DNA of 64,000 nucleotides from Devosia subaequoris (GTDB lineage Bacteria; Pseudomonadota; Alphaproteobacteria; Rhizobiales; Devosiaceae): positions 124,001 through 188,000 of the forward strand of contig NZ_JACIEW010000007.1 of assembly GCF_014197055.1 (NCBI RefSeq). Direction: 5' to 3'. The notes below the pieces were generated by a model. The model worked only from the letters and a program-made list of their open reading frames with translations. It was not told the origin of the DNA and ran no database searches. Shown one piece after another: positions 51,963 to 61,279 of the stretch. Positions within the stretch are counted from its first letter, which is position 1, and each line of letters begins with the position of its first letter. Both the position numbers and the translations under genes were made by a program.

Positions 51963-52886
51963 ATGACCTCTCGCCCCGCCCACATGGACCCGAAGAATTC
52001 CTTTCAGGGTCTGATTCTGACGCTGCAGCAATTCTGGGCTGAGCAGGGTTGCGTGATCCTACAGCCTTACGACATGCAGATGGGCGCGGGGACTTTCCAT
52101 ACGGCGACGACGCTGCGCTCCCTGGGTCCGAAGCACTGGAAAGCCGCCTATGTGCAGCCATCCCGCCGGCCAACCGATGGGCGCTATGGCGAGAACCCCA
52201 ATCGGCTGCAGCACTATTACCAGTTCCAGGTGATCCTGAAGCCCTCGCCGGACAATATTCAGCAGCTCTATCTCGACTCGCTGGCCGCCATCGGCCTCGA
52301 CCAGAGCGTGCATGATGTGCGCTTTGTCGAAGACGACTGGGAAAGCCCAACCCTGGGCGCCTGGGGGCTGGGTTGGGAATGCTGGTGCGATGGTATGGAG
52401 GTGAGCCAGTTTACCTATTTCCAGCAGGTCGCCGGCTTTGAATGTTCCCCCGTGCCGGGCGAGATCACCTATGGCCTGGAACGCCTCGCCATGTATGTGC
52501 AGGGCGTCGAGAACGTCTATGATCTCAACTTCAACGGCCGCGAGGGTGACGAGAAAGTCTCATATGGCGACGTCTTCCTGCAAAATGAGCAGGAAAGCTC
52601 GAAATACAATTTCGAAGCCGCCGACACCGAAATGCTGTTCCGTCATTTCGAGGATGCGGAAAAGGAATGCCGCTCTATTCTCGAAAAAGGCGCCGAAGGC
52701 AATCGCCAGACCATGGCCATTCCGGCCTATGAGCACGTCGTCAAGGCCTCGCACAATTTCAACATGCTCGACGCGCGCGGCGTGATCTCGGTCACCGAGC
52801 GCCAGAGCTACATCCTGCGCATCCGCGAACTGGCCAAGGCCTGCGGTGAGGCCTGGCTGCAAACCGCCGGCGGCGGCGCGGAGTAA
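51963..52886 (+). CDS. glyQ: Glycine-tRNA ligase alpha subunit
   Basis: Catalytic subunit of the alpha2beta2 bacterial glycyl-tRNA synthetase, forming glycyl-adenylate. 307 residues. [31 protein letters not shown] and [34 protein letters not shown] region [20 protein letters not shown] are all diagnostic. Start ATG at 51963 with AGGA upstream. The partner subunit glyS is 3.3 kb downstream, separated by the Rnk-like, lemA and DUF2207 genes. Confidence 0.97.
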   Translation: MTSRPAHMDPKNSFQGLILTLQQFWAEQGCVILQPYDMQMGAGTFHTATTLRSLGPKHWKAAYVQPSRRPTDGRYGENPNRLQHYYQFQVILKPSPDNIQQLYLDSLAAIGLDQSVHDVRFVEDDWESPTLGAWGLGWECWCDGMEVSQFTYFQQVAGFECSPVPGEITYGLERLAMYVQGVENVYDLNFNGREGDEKVSYGDVFLQNEQESSKYNFEAADTEMLFRHFEDAEKECRSILEKGAEGNRQTMAIPAYEHVVKASHNFNMLDARGVISVTERQSYILRIRELAKACGEAWLQTAGGGAE

Positions 52887-52902
52887 ACCGCGCCGCTTGG
52901 CG

Positions 52903-53310
52903 TCAAGCCTCTACCGACGTTTCCACCTTCAATACCGTGAGCTTGTGTCGCTTGTCGGCGCGGTCGTGCCAGGTGATCGACTGGCCGGCCTTGAGGCCGA
53001 TCAGCGCTACCCCGATCGGGGTCATCACAGAAATGCGGCCTTCCTCGATATTGGCATCCACCGGATAGGCCAGGGTCACAGTCTGCTCCTGCCCCGAATT
53101 GGTTTCAAAGGTCACGCGCGAACCCATACGCACCACGCCGTCGGGCAGCTTGGCGTCATTGACCACCTTGGCGCGGTCCAGCTCGGTGAGCAGGACTTCG
53201 GCCAGGTCCGGATTGCGGTCGAGACCGGCTTCGCCAAGTGCATAGAGCTTGGTGTGGTCGGTCTGGCCAAGCGTCAAGGGCGGGGTCAGGTCGCGGCGGA
53301 TCTCAGTCAT
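52903..53310 (-). CDS. Rnk-like nucleoside diphosphate kinase regulator (GreA/GreB C-terminal domain)
   Basis: 135 residues. The C-terminal half (DGVVRMGSRVTFET, then LAYPVDANIEEGRISVMTPIGVALIGLKAGQ) is the GreA/GreB C-terminal FKBP-like fold. The N-terminal half lacks the GreA coiled coil, so it matches Rnk, an RNA-polymerase-binding regulator, rather than a transcript cleavage factor. I chose the ATG at 53310 with AAAGGA upstream. Convergent with glyQ (16 bases apart). Confidence 0.85.
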   Translation of the reverse strand: MTEIRRDLTPPLTLGQTDHTKLYALGEAGLDRNPDLAEVLLTELDRAKVVNDAKLPDGVVRMGSRVTFETNSGQEQTVTLAYPVDANIEEGRISVMTPIGVALIGLKAGQSITWHDRADKRHKLTVLKVETSVEA

Positions 53311-53627
53311 TTGAGCGTCCTTTCTAAAAGTCGGCCGCGCGCGCAAGGGGGTGCCGCGCAGGCGGGAAATACGAAGTTGAAAAACGGAGAACGGTGCGCC
53401 GGCGGCGAAACAGAACTGTTCAAGAGCCCTAAGCAGGCTCCGGCGCGGGCATGCCTAGGGTAGATAGCTTGCGTGAAGAAAGCTGCAGCGATGCCATTGG
53501 CGCGTGTTCATACACTGAAAGCTAGGGATTGGCGGCGGGAAGTCAAGCCCACCAAGCAAGTCGGCGTTGCAAAGCCCCAGCCACAATGCCAGTTTGCGCC
53601 CCACATTGCTTGAGGGAGCGCTGAAAA
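53311..53627. other. Gene-free region between the Rnk-like gene and lemA
   Basis: About 317 bases between divergent genes, with no convincing frame. Expected to hold both promoters; I could not find clear -35/-10 pairs. A few GC-rich inverted repeats are present but none distinctive. Confidence 0.5.
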
Positions 53628-54182
53628 ATGGAATGGGTCATTCTTCTGCTCGTGGTCGGCGTCGCGGGCTACGCTATCATCATCTACAATTCGCTGGTAT
53701 CCAACCGGCAGATGGTGCGCGAAGGCTGGTCCGGCATCGATGTGCAGCTCAAGCGCCGCACCGATCTGATCCCAAATCTCATGGAAACGGTGAAGGGCTA
53801 TATGGCCCATGAGCGCGAAACGCTCGACGCCGTGGTCAATGCCCGAGCCAAGGCCACCAGCGCTGCGGCGGCGGGCCCCGAAGCCCGGGCCAAGGCTGAA
53901 GGCGAACTCTCCGCAGCTCTGGGCCGCCTGCTGGCCATTGCCGAGGCGTATCCTGACCTCAAGGCAAATACCACCTTTCTCGAATTCCAGACCGCGCTCC
54001 AGAGCGTAGAGGATGAGATACAGATGGCTCGCCGCTACTACAACGGCGCCGTGCGCAACCTGAACATCCAGGTGGAGAGCTTCCCCTCAAATCTTGTCGC
54101 CAATGCCTTCAAGTTTGAACAGGCCGAATATTTCGAGCTTGAGAACGAGGCCGAGCGTGCCGTGCCGCAGGTGAAGTTCTAA
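53628..54182 (+). CDS. LemA family protein
   Basis: 184 residues: one N-terminal membrane helix (WVILLLVVGVAGYAIIIYN), then a helical bundle with the family motif NRQMVREGWSGIDVQLKRR, DLIPNLMETVKGY and, near the end, YYNGAVRNLNIQVESFPSN. LemA proteins have no settled function and nearly always pair with a TPM-domain or DUF2207 membrane protein, as here. Start ATG with GAGGGAG upstream. The stop is 5 bases before the DUF2207 gene. Confidence 0.93.
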   Translation: MEWVILLLVVGVAGYAIIIYNSLVSNRQMVREGWSGIDVQLKRRTDLIPNLMETVKGYMAHERETLDAVVNARAKATSAAAAGPEARAKAEGELSAALGRLLAIAEAYPDLKANTTFLEFQTALQSVEDEIQMARRYYNGAVRNLNIQVESFPSNLVANAFKFEQAEYFELENEAERAVPQVKF

Positions 54183-54187
54183 GCTCC

Positions 54188-56095
54188 ATGCCTGTTCTGC
54201 CCCGTCTGATCGCCGCTCTAGCGCTGTTCGTTGCGCTCGCCGTGCCCACCCTGGCGCGCGAGGAAATCCGCACCTTTGCCTCCGATGTCGAACTGTTGAC
54301 TGATGGATCGGTCAATGTGCTCGAGACCATCGAGGTCAATGCCGAAGGCAACCAGATCCGGCGCGGCATCTATCGCGACATTCCGGTCACCATGATCGGG
54401 GAAAGCGGCAACAAGATCCGCATCACGCTCGATGTCGAGGCGGTGACACGGGGCGGCCAATCCGAAATGTTCCGTGTCGAGCGGATGGGCGATTTCCAGC
54501 GCATCTGGATCGGTGACCCGGACGTTTTCCTTGGCCGCGGCGAACACCTCTATACCATAGCGTACACCATGGATCGCATGGCGCGCCCCACCGCCGATGG
54601 GTCCGGTGATGAGCTCTATTGGAATGCCACCGGCAATTATTGGGACTTTCCCATTTTGAGCTCAGTTGCGCGCGTGCGTCTGCCCGATGGGGCGGTGATA
54701 GAGGATATGGCGGCCTATACCGGCGTTGCCGGTGCCACCGGCCGCGATGTCTCCATGACCCGCGAAAATGACAACACCGCGATTTTCCGCACCCTGCGGC
54801 AACTGGCCCCCGGCGAAGGCATGAGCTTTGCGGTGTCCTTCCAGAAGGGCCTGGTGACCTATCCCGAAGGGATGGACGCCCTGCTGCAAACCGCCTCGGA
54901 CCTGCGCGAAGTTTGGCTGCCGGTACTCGCGGTCATCCTCCTGCTGGCTTACAATTTCACTGCTTGGCTGCATGTGGGCCGCGATCCGCCCAAGGGCACC
55001 ATCATTCCGCTGTTTCATCCGCCACGCGACTTTTCGCCTGCGCTGACCCATTTCGTGCACAAATGGGGCTTCTCCAATTCGGGCTGGACCGCCATGACGG
55101 CCGCGATTTTCAATTTGGGCGTCAAGGGGCTGGTCACCGTCCGCAATCCGGGCAAGACGCTGACGGTGTCCGTGACCGGCAAGCAGCCAGACCACAAACT
55201 GCCCGTCGGTGAACAGATTCTGTTCTCCTATTTTGAAGGCAAGGGCGCCGTCACCTTCAACAAGGCCAATGGCAAGGATCTGGGCACCAAGCGCACCGAA
55301 TTCACCAGCGCCATCGGAAGCGAAAACCGCAAGATTTGGTTCAACCACAATTGGGGCTATGCAGGTTTCGGTTTCCTGCTTGCTGTGGCCCTGATCGTAG
55401 CGATGGTGGTGTTCGATGTGCTCGAGCCGGTCTGGCTGTTCATCGCCGTCTTCGCGGGAATTTTCTTTGGCGTGATTGGAAGCGTGATTTTCGGGGCCAT
55501 CAAGTCCGGAGGGGCCGTCCGGCGCTTCATCACGTTAGTATTCGTGGCGGTTTTTGCGTTCAATTTTGCCGGCGGGGCGCTGGGAACCTTCACCAGCTTC
55601 CCCATCAACTCTGCCGCATTGGCGGCCGCCTCCATGGTGCTGATTTGTGTTGTCTTCACGGTCTTGCTGCGGGCCCCGACCGTGCAGGGGCGGAAGCTCA
55701 TGGACCAGATCGACGGGCTCAAGCTCTATCTCGAAACCGCCGAGAAAAACCGGCTCAACATTGTCGATGAGCCCCCCATGACCATCGAACGCTTCGAGCG
55801 GCTTTTGCCCTATGCGATTGCGTTGGAGGTCGAAAAGCCATGGTCCGAGCATTTCGAGGCTGAGCTGGCCCGTAACGCAGTTGCCGATGCAGACCAGGGC
55901 ACCTATTCGCCGCACTGGTATTCGGGCCGCCGATCCTTCAATTCGGGCAACATCGCCAAGGCCGTGTCAGGCGCATCAGCCGGCATGGCCGCTGCGATGG
56001 TTGCAGCCCAGCCGGTCCAGGCCAGCTCGTCCGGTTCCAGCGGTGGCGGTTTTTCCGGCGGGGGCGGGGGTGGTGGCGGCGGCGGCGGCTGGTAG
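54188..56095 (+). CDS. DUF2207 membrane protein
   Basis: 635 residues. Signal peptide (about 1-23), a large extracytoplasmic DUF2207 domain (RSFASDVELLTDGSVNVLETIEVNAEGN-type motif begins about residue 30), membrane helices at about 238-256, 393-415 and 420-475, and a C-terminus ending in a Gly-rich tail (SGGGFSGGGG...GGW). Function unknown; it pairs with LemA here and in many bacteria. The tail of about 11 consecutive glycines before a final Trp is a low-complexity feature also seen in relatives. Confidence 0.88.
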   Translation: MPVLPRLIAALALFVALAVPTLAREEIRTFASDVELLTDGSVNVLETIEVNAEGNQIRRGIYRDIPVTMIGESGNKIRITLDVEAVTRGGQSEMFRVERMGDFQRIWIGDPDVFLGRGEHLYTIAYTMDRMARPTADGSGDELYWNATGNYWDFPILSSVARVRLPDGAVIEDMAAYTGVAGATGRDVSMTRENDNTAIFRTLRQLAPGEGMSFAVSFQKGLVTYPEGMDALLQTASDLREVWLPVLAVILLLAYNFTAWLHVGRDPPKGTIIPLFHPPRDFSPALTHFVHKWGFSNSGWTAMTAAIFNLGVKGLVTVRNPGKTLTVSVTGKQPDHKLPVGEQILFSYFEGKGAVTFNKANGKDLGTKRTEFTSAIGSENRKIWFNHNWGYAGFGFLLAVALIVAMVVFDVLEPVWLFIAVFAGIFFGVIGSVIFGAIKSGGAVRRFITLVFVAVFAFNFAGGALGTFTSFPINSAALAAASMVLICVVFTVLLRAPTVQGRKLMDQIDGLKLYLETAEKNRLNIVDEPPMTIERFERLLPYAIALEVEKPWSEHFEAELARNAVADADQGTYSPHWYSGRRSFNSGNIAKAVSGASAGMAAAMVAAQPVQASSSGSSGGGFSGGGGGGGGGGGW

Positions 56096-56152
56096 ACAAC
56101 GCACCGCCCCCACGCTAAGCACGCACACGCCTTCAAACACCGGTTGCCTTCC

Positions 56153-58177
56153 ATGCCCGAACTGCTGCTCGAACTGTTCTCAGAAGAAATTCCCGCCCGC
56201 TTTCAGCGCCGCGCGGCCGAGGACCTCAAGAAAGCCGTGACCAACGCTCTGGTCGATGTGGGTCTGGTCTATGATGGTGCGAAGGCATTCGTCACCCCGC
56301 GCCGTTTGGCGCTGTCCGTTTCCGGCCTGCCGGCTCGCTCGCCCGACACGCGCGAGGAAAAAAAGGGCCCTAAAGTCGGGGCACCCCAGCCGGCAATCGA
56401 TGGTTTCCTGCGTTCGGCAGGCCTTAGCTCCATCGAGCAGGCCAAGGTGGAAAGCGACCCGAAAAAGGGCGAGTTCTATGTCGCGGTGATTGAAAAGCCC
56501 GGCGCCGACGCCGTTGATCTGCTTTCAACCATCCTGCCCAAGGTAATGACCGATTTTGGCTGGGCCAAATCCATGCGCTGGGGCTCGGGCAGCTTCAACT
56601 GGGTGCGTCCGCTGCGGGCCATCACCGCCACCTTCGGCACCGAAAATGACGAGCCCATCGTCGTGCCCTTCTCGGCGGCAGGCCTGGGGTCCGGCCAGAC
56701 CACATTCGGCCACCGCTTCCTCGCGCCCGACGCCATCCGCGTCAAGCGGTTCGAGGACTACCAGATCGCGCTGGAACGGGCCAAGGTGGTGCTCGACATT
56801 GATCGCCGCAAGGACATCATCCGCACCGACGCCGACAACCTCGCCTTCGCACAGGGCCTTTCCGTGATCCATGACGAAGGCCTGCTCGAAGAAGTGGCCG
56901 GGCTGGTGGAATGGCCCAATGTAATGATGGGCTCGTTTGATCCCGAATTCCTCAAGCTGCCCGAGGAAGTCATCATCGCCACCATCCGCGCCAACCAGAA
57001 GTGCTTCTGCCTGCGCGATGCGTCCGGCAAGCTGGCACCCAATTTCATCATCACCGCCAATACCATCCCCGCCGATGGCGGCGCCGTGGTGATCGCCGGC
57101 AATGAGCGCGTCATCCGCGCCCGCCTGTCGGACGCGGCTTTCTTCTATCAGGGCGATCTGGCCATTCCGCTCGAGCACGGCCTGCCCAAGCTCGAAAACA
57201 TGGTGTTCCACGCCAAGCTGGGCAGCCAGTTCGCCATGGTCGAGCGCCTCGTGCATCTGGCGGCGCAGATCGCCCCCAAGGTCGGCGCAGATGTTGATCT
57301 CACCAAGCGGGCTGCGATGCTCGCCAAGGCCGATCTGGTGACCGACATGGTTGGCGAATTCCCCGAATTGCAGGGGCTGATGGGTCGCTACTATGCGACC
57401 GCCCAGAAGGAGCCGGCCGCGATCGCCAATGCCATCGAGATGCACTACAAGCCGCTCGGCCCAACCGACCGCGTGCCGACAGAGCCGGTCTCGATTGCGG
57501 TGGCTCTGGCCGACAAGCTCAACGTACTCACCGGTTTCTGGTCGATCGATGAAAAGCCGACCGGCTCGCGCGATCCGTTTGCGTTGCGCCGCGCCGCCCT
57601 CGGGATTATCCGCATCATCACCGAAAACGGGCTGAAATTCCCGCTCGAGGTCGAGCCGGATCTGTTGTCATTCTTCCATGACCGCCTGAAGGTGTCGCTG
57701 CGCGACGCCGGCGCCCGTCACGACCTGCTCGACGCCGTTATCTCAGCCAATAGTGACGACATTCTGCAGATCACCCAGCGTGTCGAGGCTCTCTCTACCC
57801 TGCTCGCCACCGATGACGGTGCCAACCTGTTGGCCGGCTACCGGCGCGCCGCCAACATCCTGGCCGCCGAGGAAAAGAAAGACGGCAAGGCCTATGCCGG
57901 TGCGGTCGATCAGGCTGCACTCAAGCTGCCCGAGGAAACAGCTCTGGCGTCGGCCGTAAATGCCGTGAACGGCGCAGTTTCCGAGCTGGTGGCCGAGGAC
58001 GATTACAAAGGCGCCATGGCCGAGCTTGCCACGCTGCGGGGCCCGGTGGACGCGTTCTTCACTGCAGTTCTGGTCAATGATGAGGACGCTGCAGTTCGTT
58101 CCAATCGCCTGAACCTGTTGGCCCGCTTGCGCGACACCATGCATCTGGTCGCCGATTTCGCTAAGGTCTCTGGCTAG
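56153..58177 (+). CDS. glyS: Glycine-tRNA ligase beta subunit
   Basis: 674 residues; tRNA-binding subunit of glycyl-tRNA synthetase. It starts [18 protein letters not shown], the normal beginning of the family, and has GFRWGSGSF-like [26 protein letters not shown] and a C-terminal anticodon-binding region with [21 protein letters not shown] chose the ATG at 56153; an in-frame TTG at 56144 would add three residues. In many species glyQ and glyS are adjacent; here three genes lie between, an arrangement also seen in some relatives. Confidence 0.96.
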   Translation: MPELLLELFSEEIPARFQRRAAEDLKKAVTNALVDVGLVYDGAKAFVTPRRLALSVSGLPARSPDTREEKKGPKVGAPQPAIDGFLRSAGLSSIEQAKVESDPKKGEFYVAVIEKPGADAVDLLSTILPKVMTDFGWAKSMRWGSGSFNWVRPLRAITATFGTENDEPIVVPFSAAGLGSGQTTFGHRFLAPDAIRVKRFEDYQIALERAKVVLDIDRRKDIIRTDADNLAFAQGLSVIHDEGLLEEVAGLVEWPNVMMGSFDPEFLKLPEEVIIATIRANQKCFCLRDASGKLAPNFIITANTIPADGGAVVIAGNERVIRARLSDAAFFYQGDLAIPLEHGLPKLENMVFHAKLGSQFAMVERLVHLAAQIAPKVGADVDLTKRAAMLAKADLVTDMVGEFPELQGLMGRYYATAQKEPAAIANAIEMHYKPLGPTDRVPTEPVSIAVALADKLNVLTGFWSIDEKPTGSRDPFALRRAALGIIRIITENGLKFPLEVEPDLLSFFHDRLKVSLRDAGARHDLLDAVISANSDDILQITQRVEALSTLLATDDGANLLAGYRRAANILAAEEKKDGKAYAGAVDQAALKLPEETALASAVNAVNGAVSELVAEDDYKGAMAELATLRGPVDAFFTAVLVNDEDAAVRSNRLNLLARLRDTMHLVADFAKVSG

Positions 58178-58185
58178 ACCAAGGG

Positions 58186-58208
58186 AACCGGACGGGGACC
58201 GTCCGGTT
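58186..58208 (+). terminator. Hairpin after glyS, possible terminator
   Basis: AACCGGACGG (58186-58195) pairs perfectly with CCGTCCGGTT (58199-58208), 10 base pairs with a 3-base loop, 8 bases after the glyS stop. It is followed by CATCTGTCTCC, which is not a T-run, so termination is uncertain. Confidence 0.45.
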
Positions 58209-58245
58209 CATCTGTCTCCACGCCACGATAACGCACAGGTCAGTC

Positions 58246-59238
58246 ATGTCGGTCGGTCTCCTCGCTTTCCTTGATGACGTCGCTGGTCTGGTCAAGGTCG
58301 CTGCGGCCTCCCTGGATGACATCGCCGGACAGGCCGCCAAGGCCAGTGCCAAGGCTGCCGGGGCCGTCATCGACGACGCGGCGGTGACCCCAAGCTATAT
58401 CAAAGGGTTCAAGGCGGAGCGGGAACTGCCAATCGTCGGGCGCATTGCTTGGGGCTCGGTCAAGAACAAGCTGATCTTCCTGTTGCCAGCCGCCTTGCTG
58501 CTCTCGGTCTTCCTACCCTGGCTGATCACGCCGCTGCTGATGATCGGTGGTGCCTATCTCTGTTATGAGGGGGCAGAAAAGGTGTTTCATCTTTTCGCGC
58601 CGCATGAAGCCGAAAAACATGAGGCCTCGATAGAGCACACCGCCATATCGCCAGCTACGCTTGAGGAACGGAAGATCGCCGGCGCGATCAAGACCGATTT
58701 CATTCTCTCGGCCGAGATCATGACCATCATCCTCTCGGCGATCGAGGTGGACGATTTCTGGAGCCGTGCCGCCATTCTGGCCTTGGCCGGCGTGGGCATA
58801 ACGGTAGTGGTCTATGGCGCGGTGGCCCTGATCATCAAGGCTGATGATGTGGGGCTGTGGCTCGCCAATTCCGCGCGAACCGGTTTTGGTCGGGCGACGG
58901 GGCGCGGCATCGTGATCGCCATGCCGGTTTTCATGCAGGCGCTTAGCCTGATCGGGACTGCCGCTATGACCTGGGTCGGCGGCTCCATCATCGCCCATGG
59001 CCTTTATGAATTCGGCATCTCCGGTCCCGAGCATATCATCGAAGCGGCAGCCCATTGGGCCGAAGGCGCATTCCCCGCCATTTCCGGCCTTGCTGGCTGG
59101 CTGGCCACAGCATTTGTGGATTTCATCATCGGCCTTGCCCTTGGCGCCCTGCTTATTCCGGTGGTGGGCTACGCCATCAGCCCGGTCTGGGCGGCAATCA
59201 AGAAAATGCTGCCCAAAAGGACTAAAACGGCGGCGTAA
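58246..59238 (+). CDS. DUF808 membrane protein (YedI-like)
   Basis: 330 residues, polytopic inner-membrane protein. The N-terminus [20 protein letters not shown] and the motif [21 protein letters not shown] in two parts, then [19 protein letters not shown], are the DUF808 signature. Function unknown. It overlaps the end of the convergent rnhA gene by 17 bases. Start ATG at 58246, 68 bases after glyS. Confidence 0.9.
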   Translation: MSVGLLAFLDDVAGLVKVAAASLDDIAGQAAKASAKAAGAVIDDAAVTPSYIKGFKAERELPIVGRIAWGSVKNKLIFLLPAALLLSVFLPWLITPLLMIGGAYLCYEGAEKVFHLFAPHEAEKHEASIEHTAISPATLEERKIAGAIKTDFILSAEIMTIILSAIEVDDFWSRAAILALAGVGITVVVYGAVALIIKADDVGLWLANSARTGFGRATGRGIVIAMPVFMQALSLIGTAAMTWVGGSIIAHGLYEFGISGPEHIIEAAAHWAEGAFPAISGLAGWLATAFVDFIIGLALGALLIPVVGYAISPVWAAIKKMLPKRTKTAA

Positions 59239-59692
59239 AGCTTTCCGTTTTCTTCTTTTTGAACGGCGCCATGCCTTCACGGGCCAATTCGTCCGCGCGT
59301 TCGTTCAATTCGTCCCCGGCATGTCCCCTGACCCAGTGCCAGGAAATTTCGTGGCGCTTGGTGGCCTCGTCGAGCGCCTGCCATAGCTCGACATTCTTGA
59401 CCGGCTTCTTGTCTGCCGTGCGCCAGCCATTGCGCTTCCAGCCGTGAATCCAGCTCTGCACGCCGTTCTTGACATATTGACTGTCGGTATGGAGATCGAC
59501 GCGACAGGGGCGGCTCAGCGCATTGAGCGCCTCGATGGCCGCCGTCAGCTCCATTTTATTATTGGTGGTCAGCACCTCGCCGCCCTTCAGTTCCTTGCGA
59601 TGCGGCCCGAATTGCAGAATGGCACCCCAGCCGCCAGGGCCGGGATTGCCTGAACAGGCGCCGTCGGTATGGATGATCACCCCATCAGGCAT
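59222..59692 (-). CDS. rnhA: Ribonuclease HI
   Basis: Degrades the RNA of RNA-DNA hybrids. 156 residues. Catalytic Asp10 in [18 protein letters not shown], Glu48 in [13 protein letters not shown], Asp70 in LHTDSQYV and a later Asp in [14 protein letters not shown] chose the ATG at 59692, which gives the normal short lead before [13 protein letters not shown]; the next in-frame ATG at 59713 would add seven residues, and neither has a clear ribosome site. The chosen start overlaps the upstream GNAT stop by 8 bases. Confidence 0.95.
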   Translation of the reverse strand: MPDGVIIHTDGACSGNPGPGGWGAILQFGPHRKELKGGEVLTTNNKMELTAAIEALNALSRPCRVDLHTDSQYVKNGVQSWIHGWKRNGWRTADKKPVKNVELWQALDEATKRHEISWHWVRGHAGDELNERADELAREGMAPFKKKKTESFTPPF

Positions 59693-60205
59693 GGTCTGGC
59701 CGCTGGTAGACATGGAACTGGCAGGTGAGCCCGTTCGGCTCGACCTCGACATGCGTTTCTTTCATGCCGATCTTTTTGAGGACGGCAAGGGAAGGGGCGT
59801 TTCTGGTGTCAGCGAAGCCGATGAAATGGGGCGCGGCGGTTTCCCGGAAGATCCAGTCCCGCAATCCGCTCGCCGCCTCCTTCGCATAGCCGGCCCCGTG
59901 ATGCTCTTCAAACAGGGCGTAGCCTATCTCGGGTTCTCCGGTGCGGGGATAAATGCCGTATCCGGCGCGGCCAATGAATTTGCCATCGCTCTTGCGCGTC
60001 AGTCGCAGCTTGCCCAATTGCCGGGTCTCGAACAGTTCGATCCAGCCGCGCAACGCTGTCTCGGCCTGTTCGCGTGTCCAGGGCGCCCCGTCCAGGCTCA
60101 GATATCGCGATACATTGGGATTGCCGTGCAAAGCCACCAGATCGTCAAGCTGGTCCATCCGCCAGCCGGACAGCACCAGCCGCTCGGTTTCGAACAGATC
60201 AAGGC

Positions 60206-60209
<4 letters not shown>
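59685..60209 (-). CDS. RimJ-type GNAT N-acetyltransferase
   Basis: 174 residues. The N-terminus [20 protein letters not shown] and the segment [20 protein letters not shown] (acetyl-CoA loop region) followed by [18 protein letters not shown] are typical. Substrate unknown. It overlaps the ispH stop by 4 bases (ATGA) and the rnhA start by 8, so the three are an operon ispH-GNAT-rnhA. In many relatives thrB lies between ispH and rnhA; the GNAT gene takes that position here. Confidence 0.88.
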
Positions 60210-61177
<968 letters not shown>

Positions 61178-61279
61178 GCCAGATCAGATGCTTTCCCAAC
61201 ACTTGCAAGTCAAGTGCTGTTGCAGCCGGGGCTGGGCATAGGCAATATGCGCTAGAGTGTGTGACCGGGACGGTTCCAG

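Noticed and set aside
56030-56092. GGC-rich run near the end of the DUF2207 gene as a possible repeat or frameshift site.
   Set aside because: It encodes the poly-Gly tail typical of this family, and the frame stays open to a final Trp and stop.
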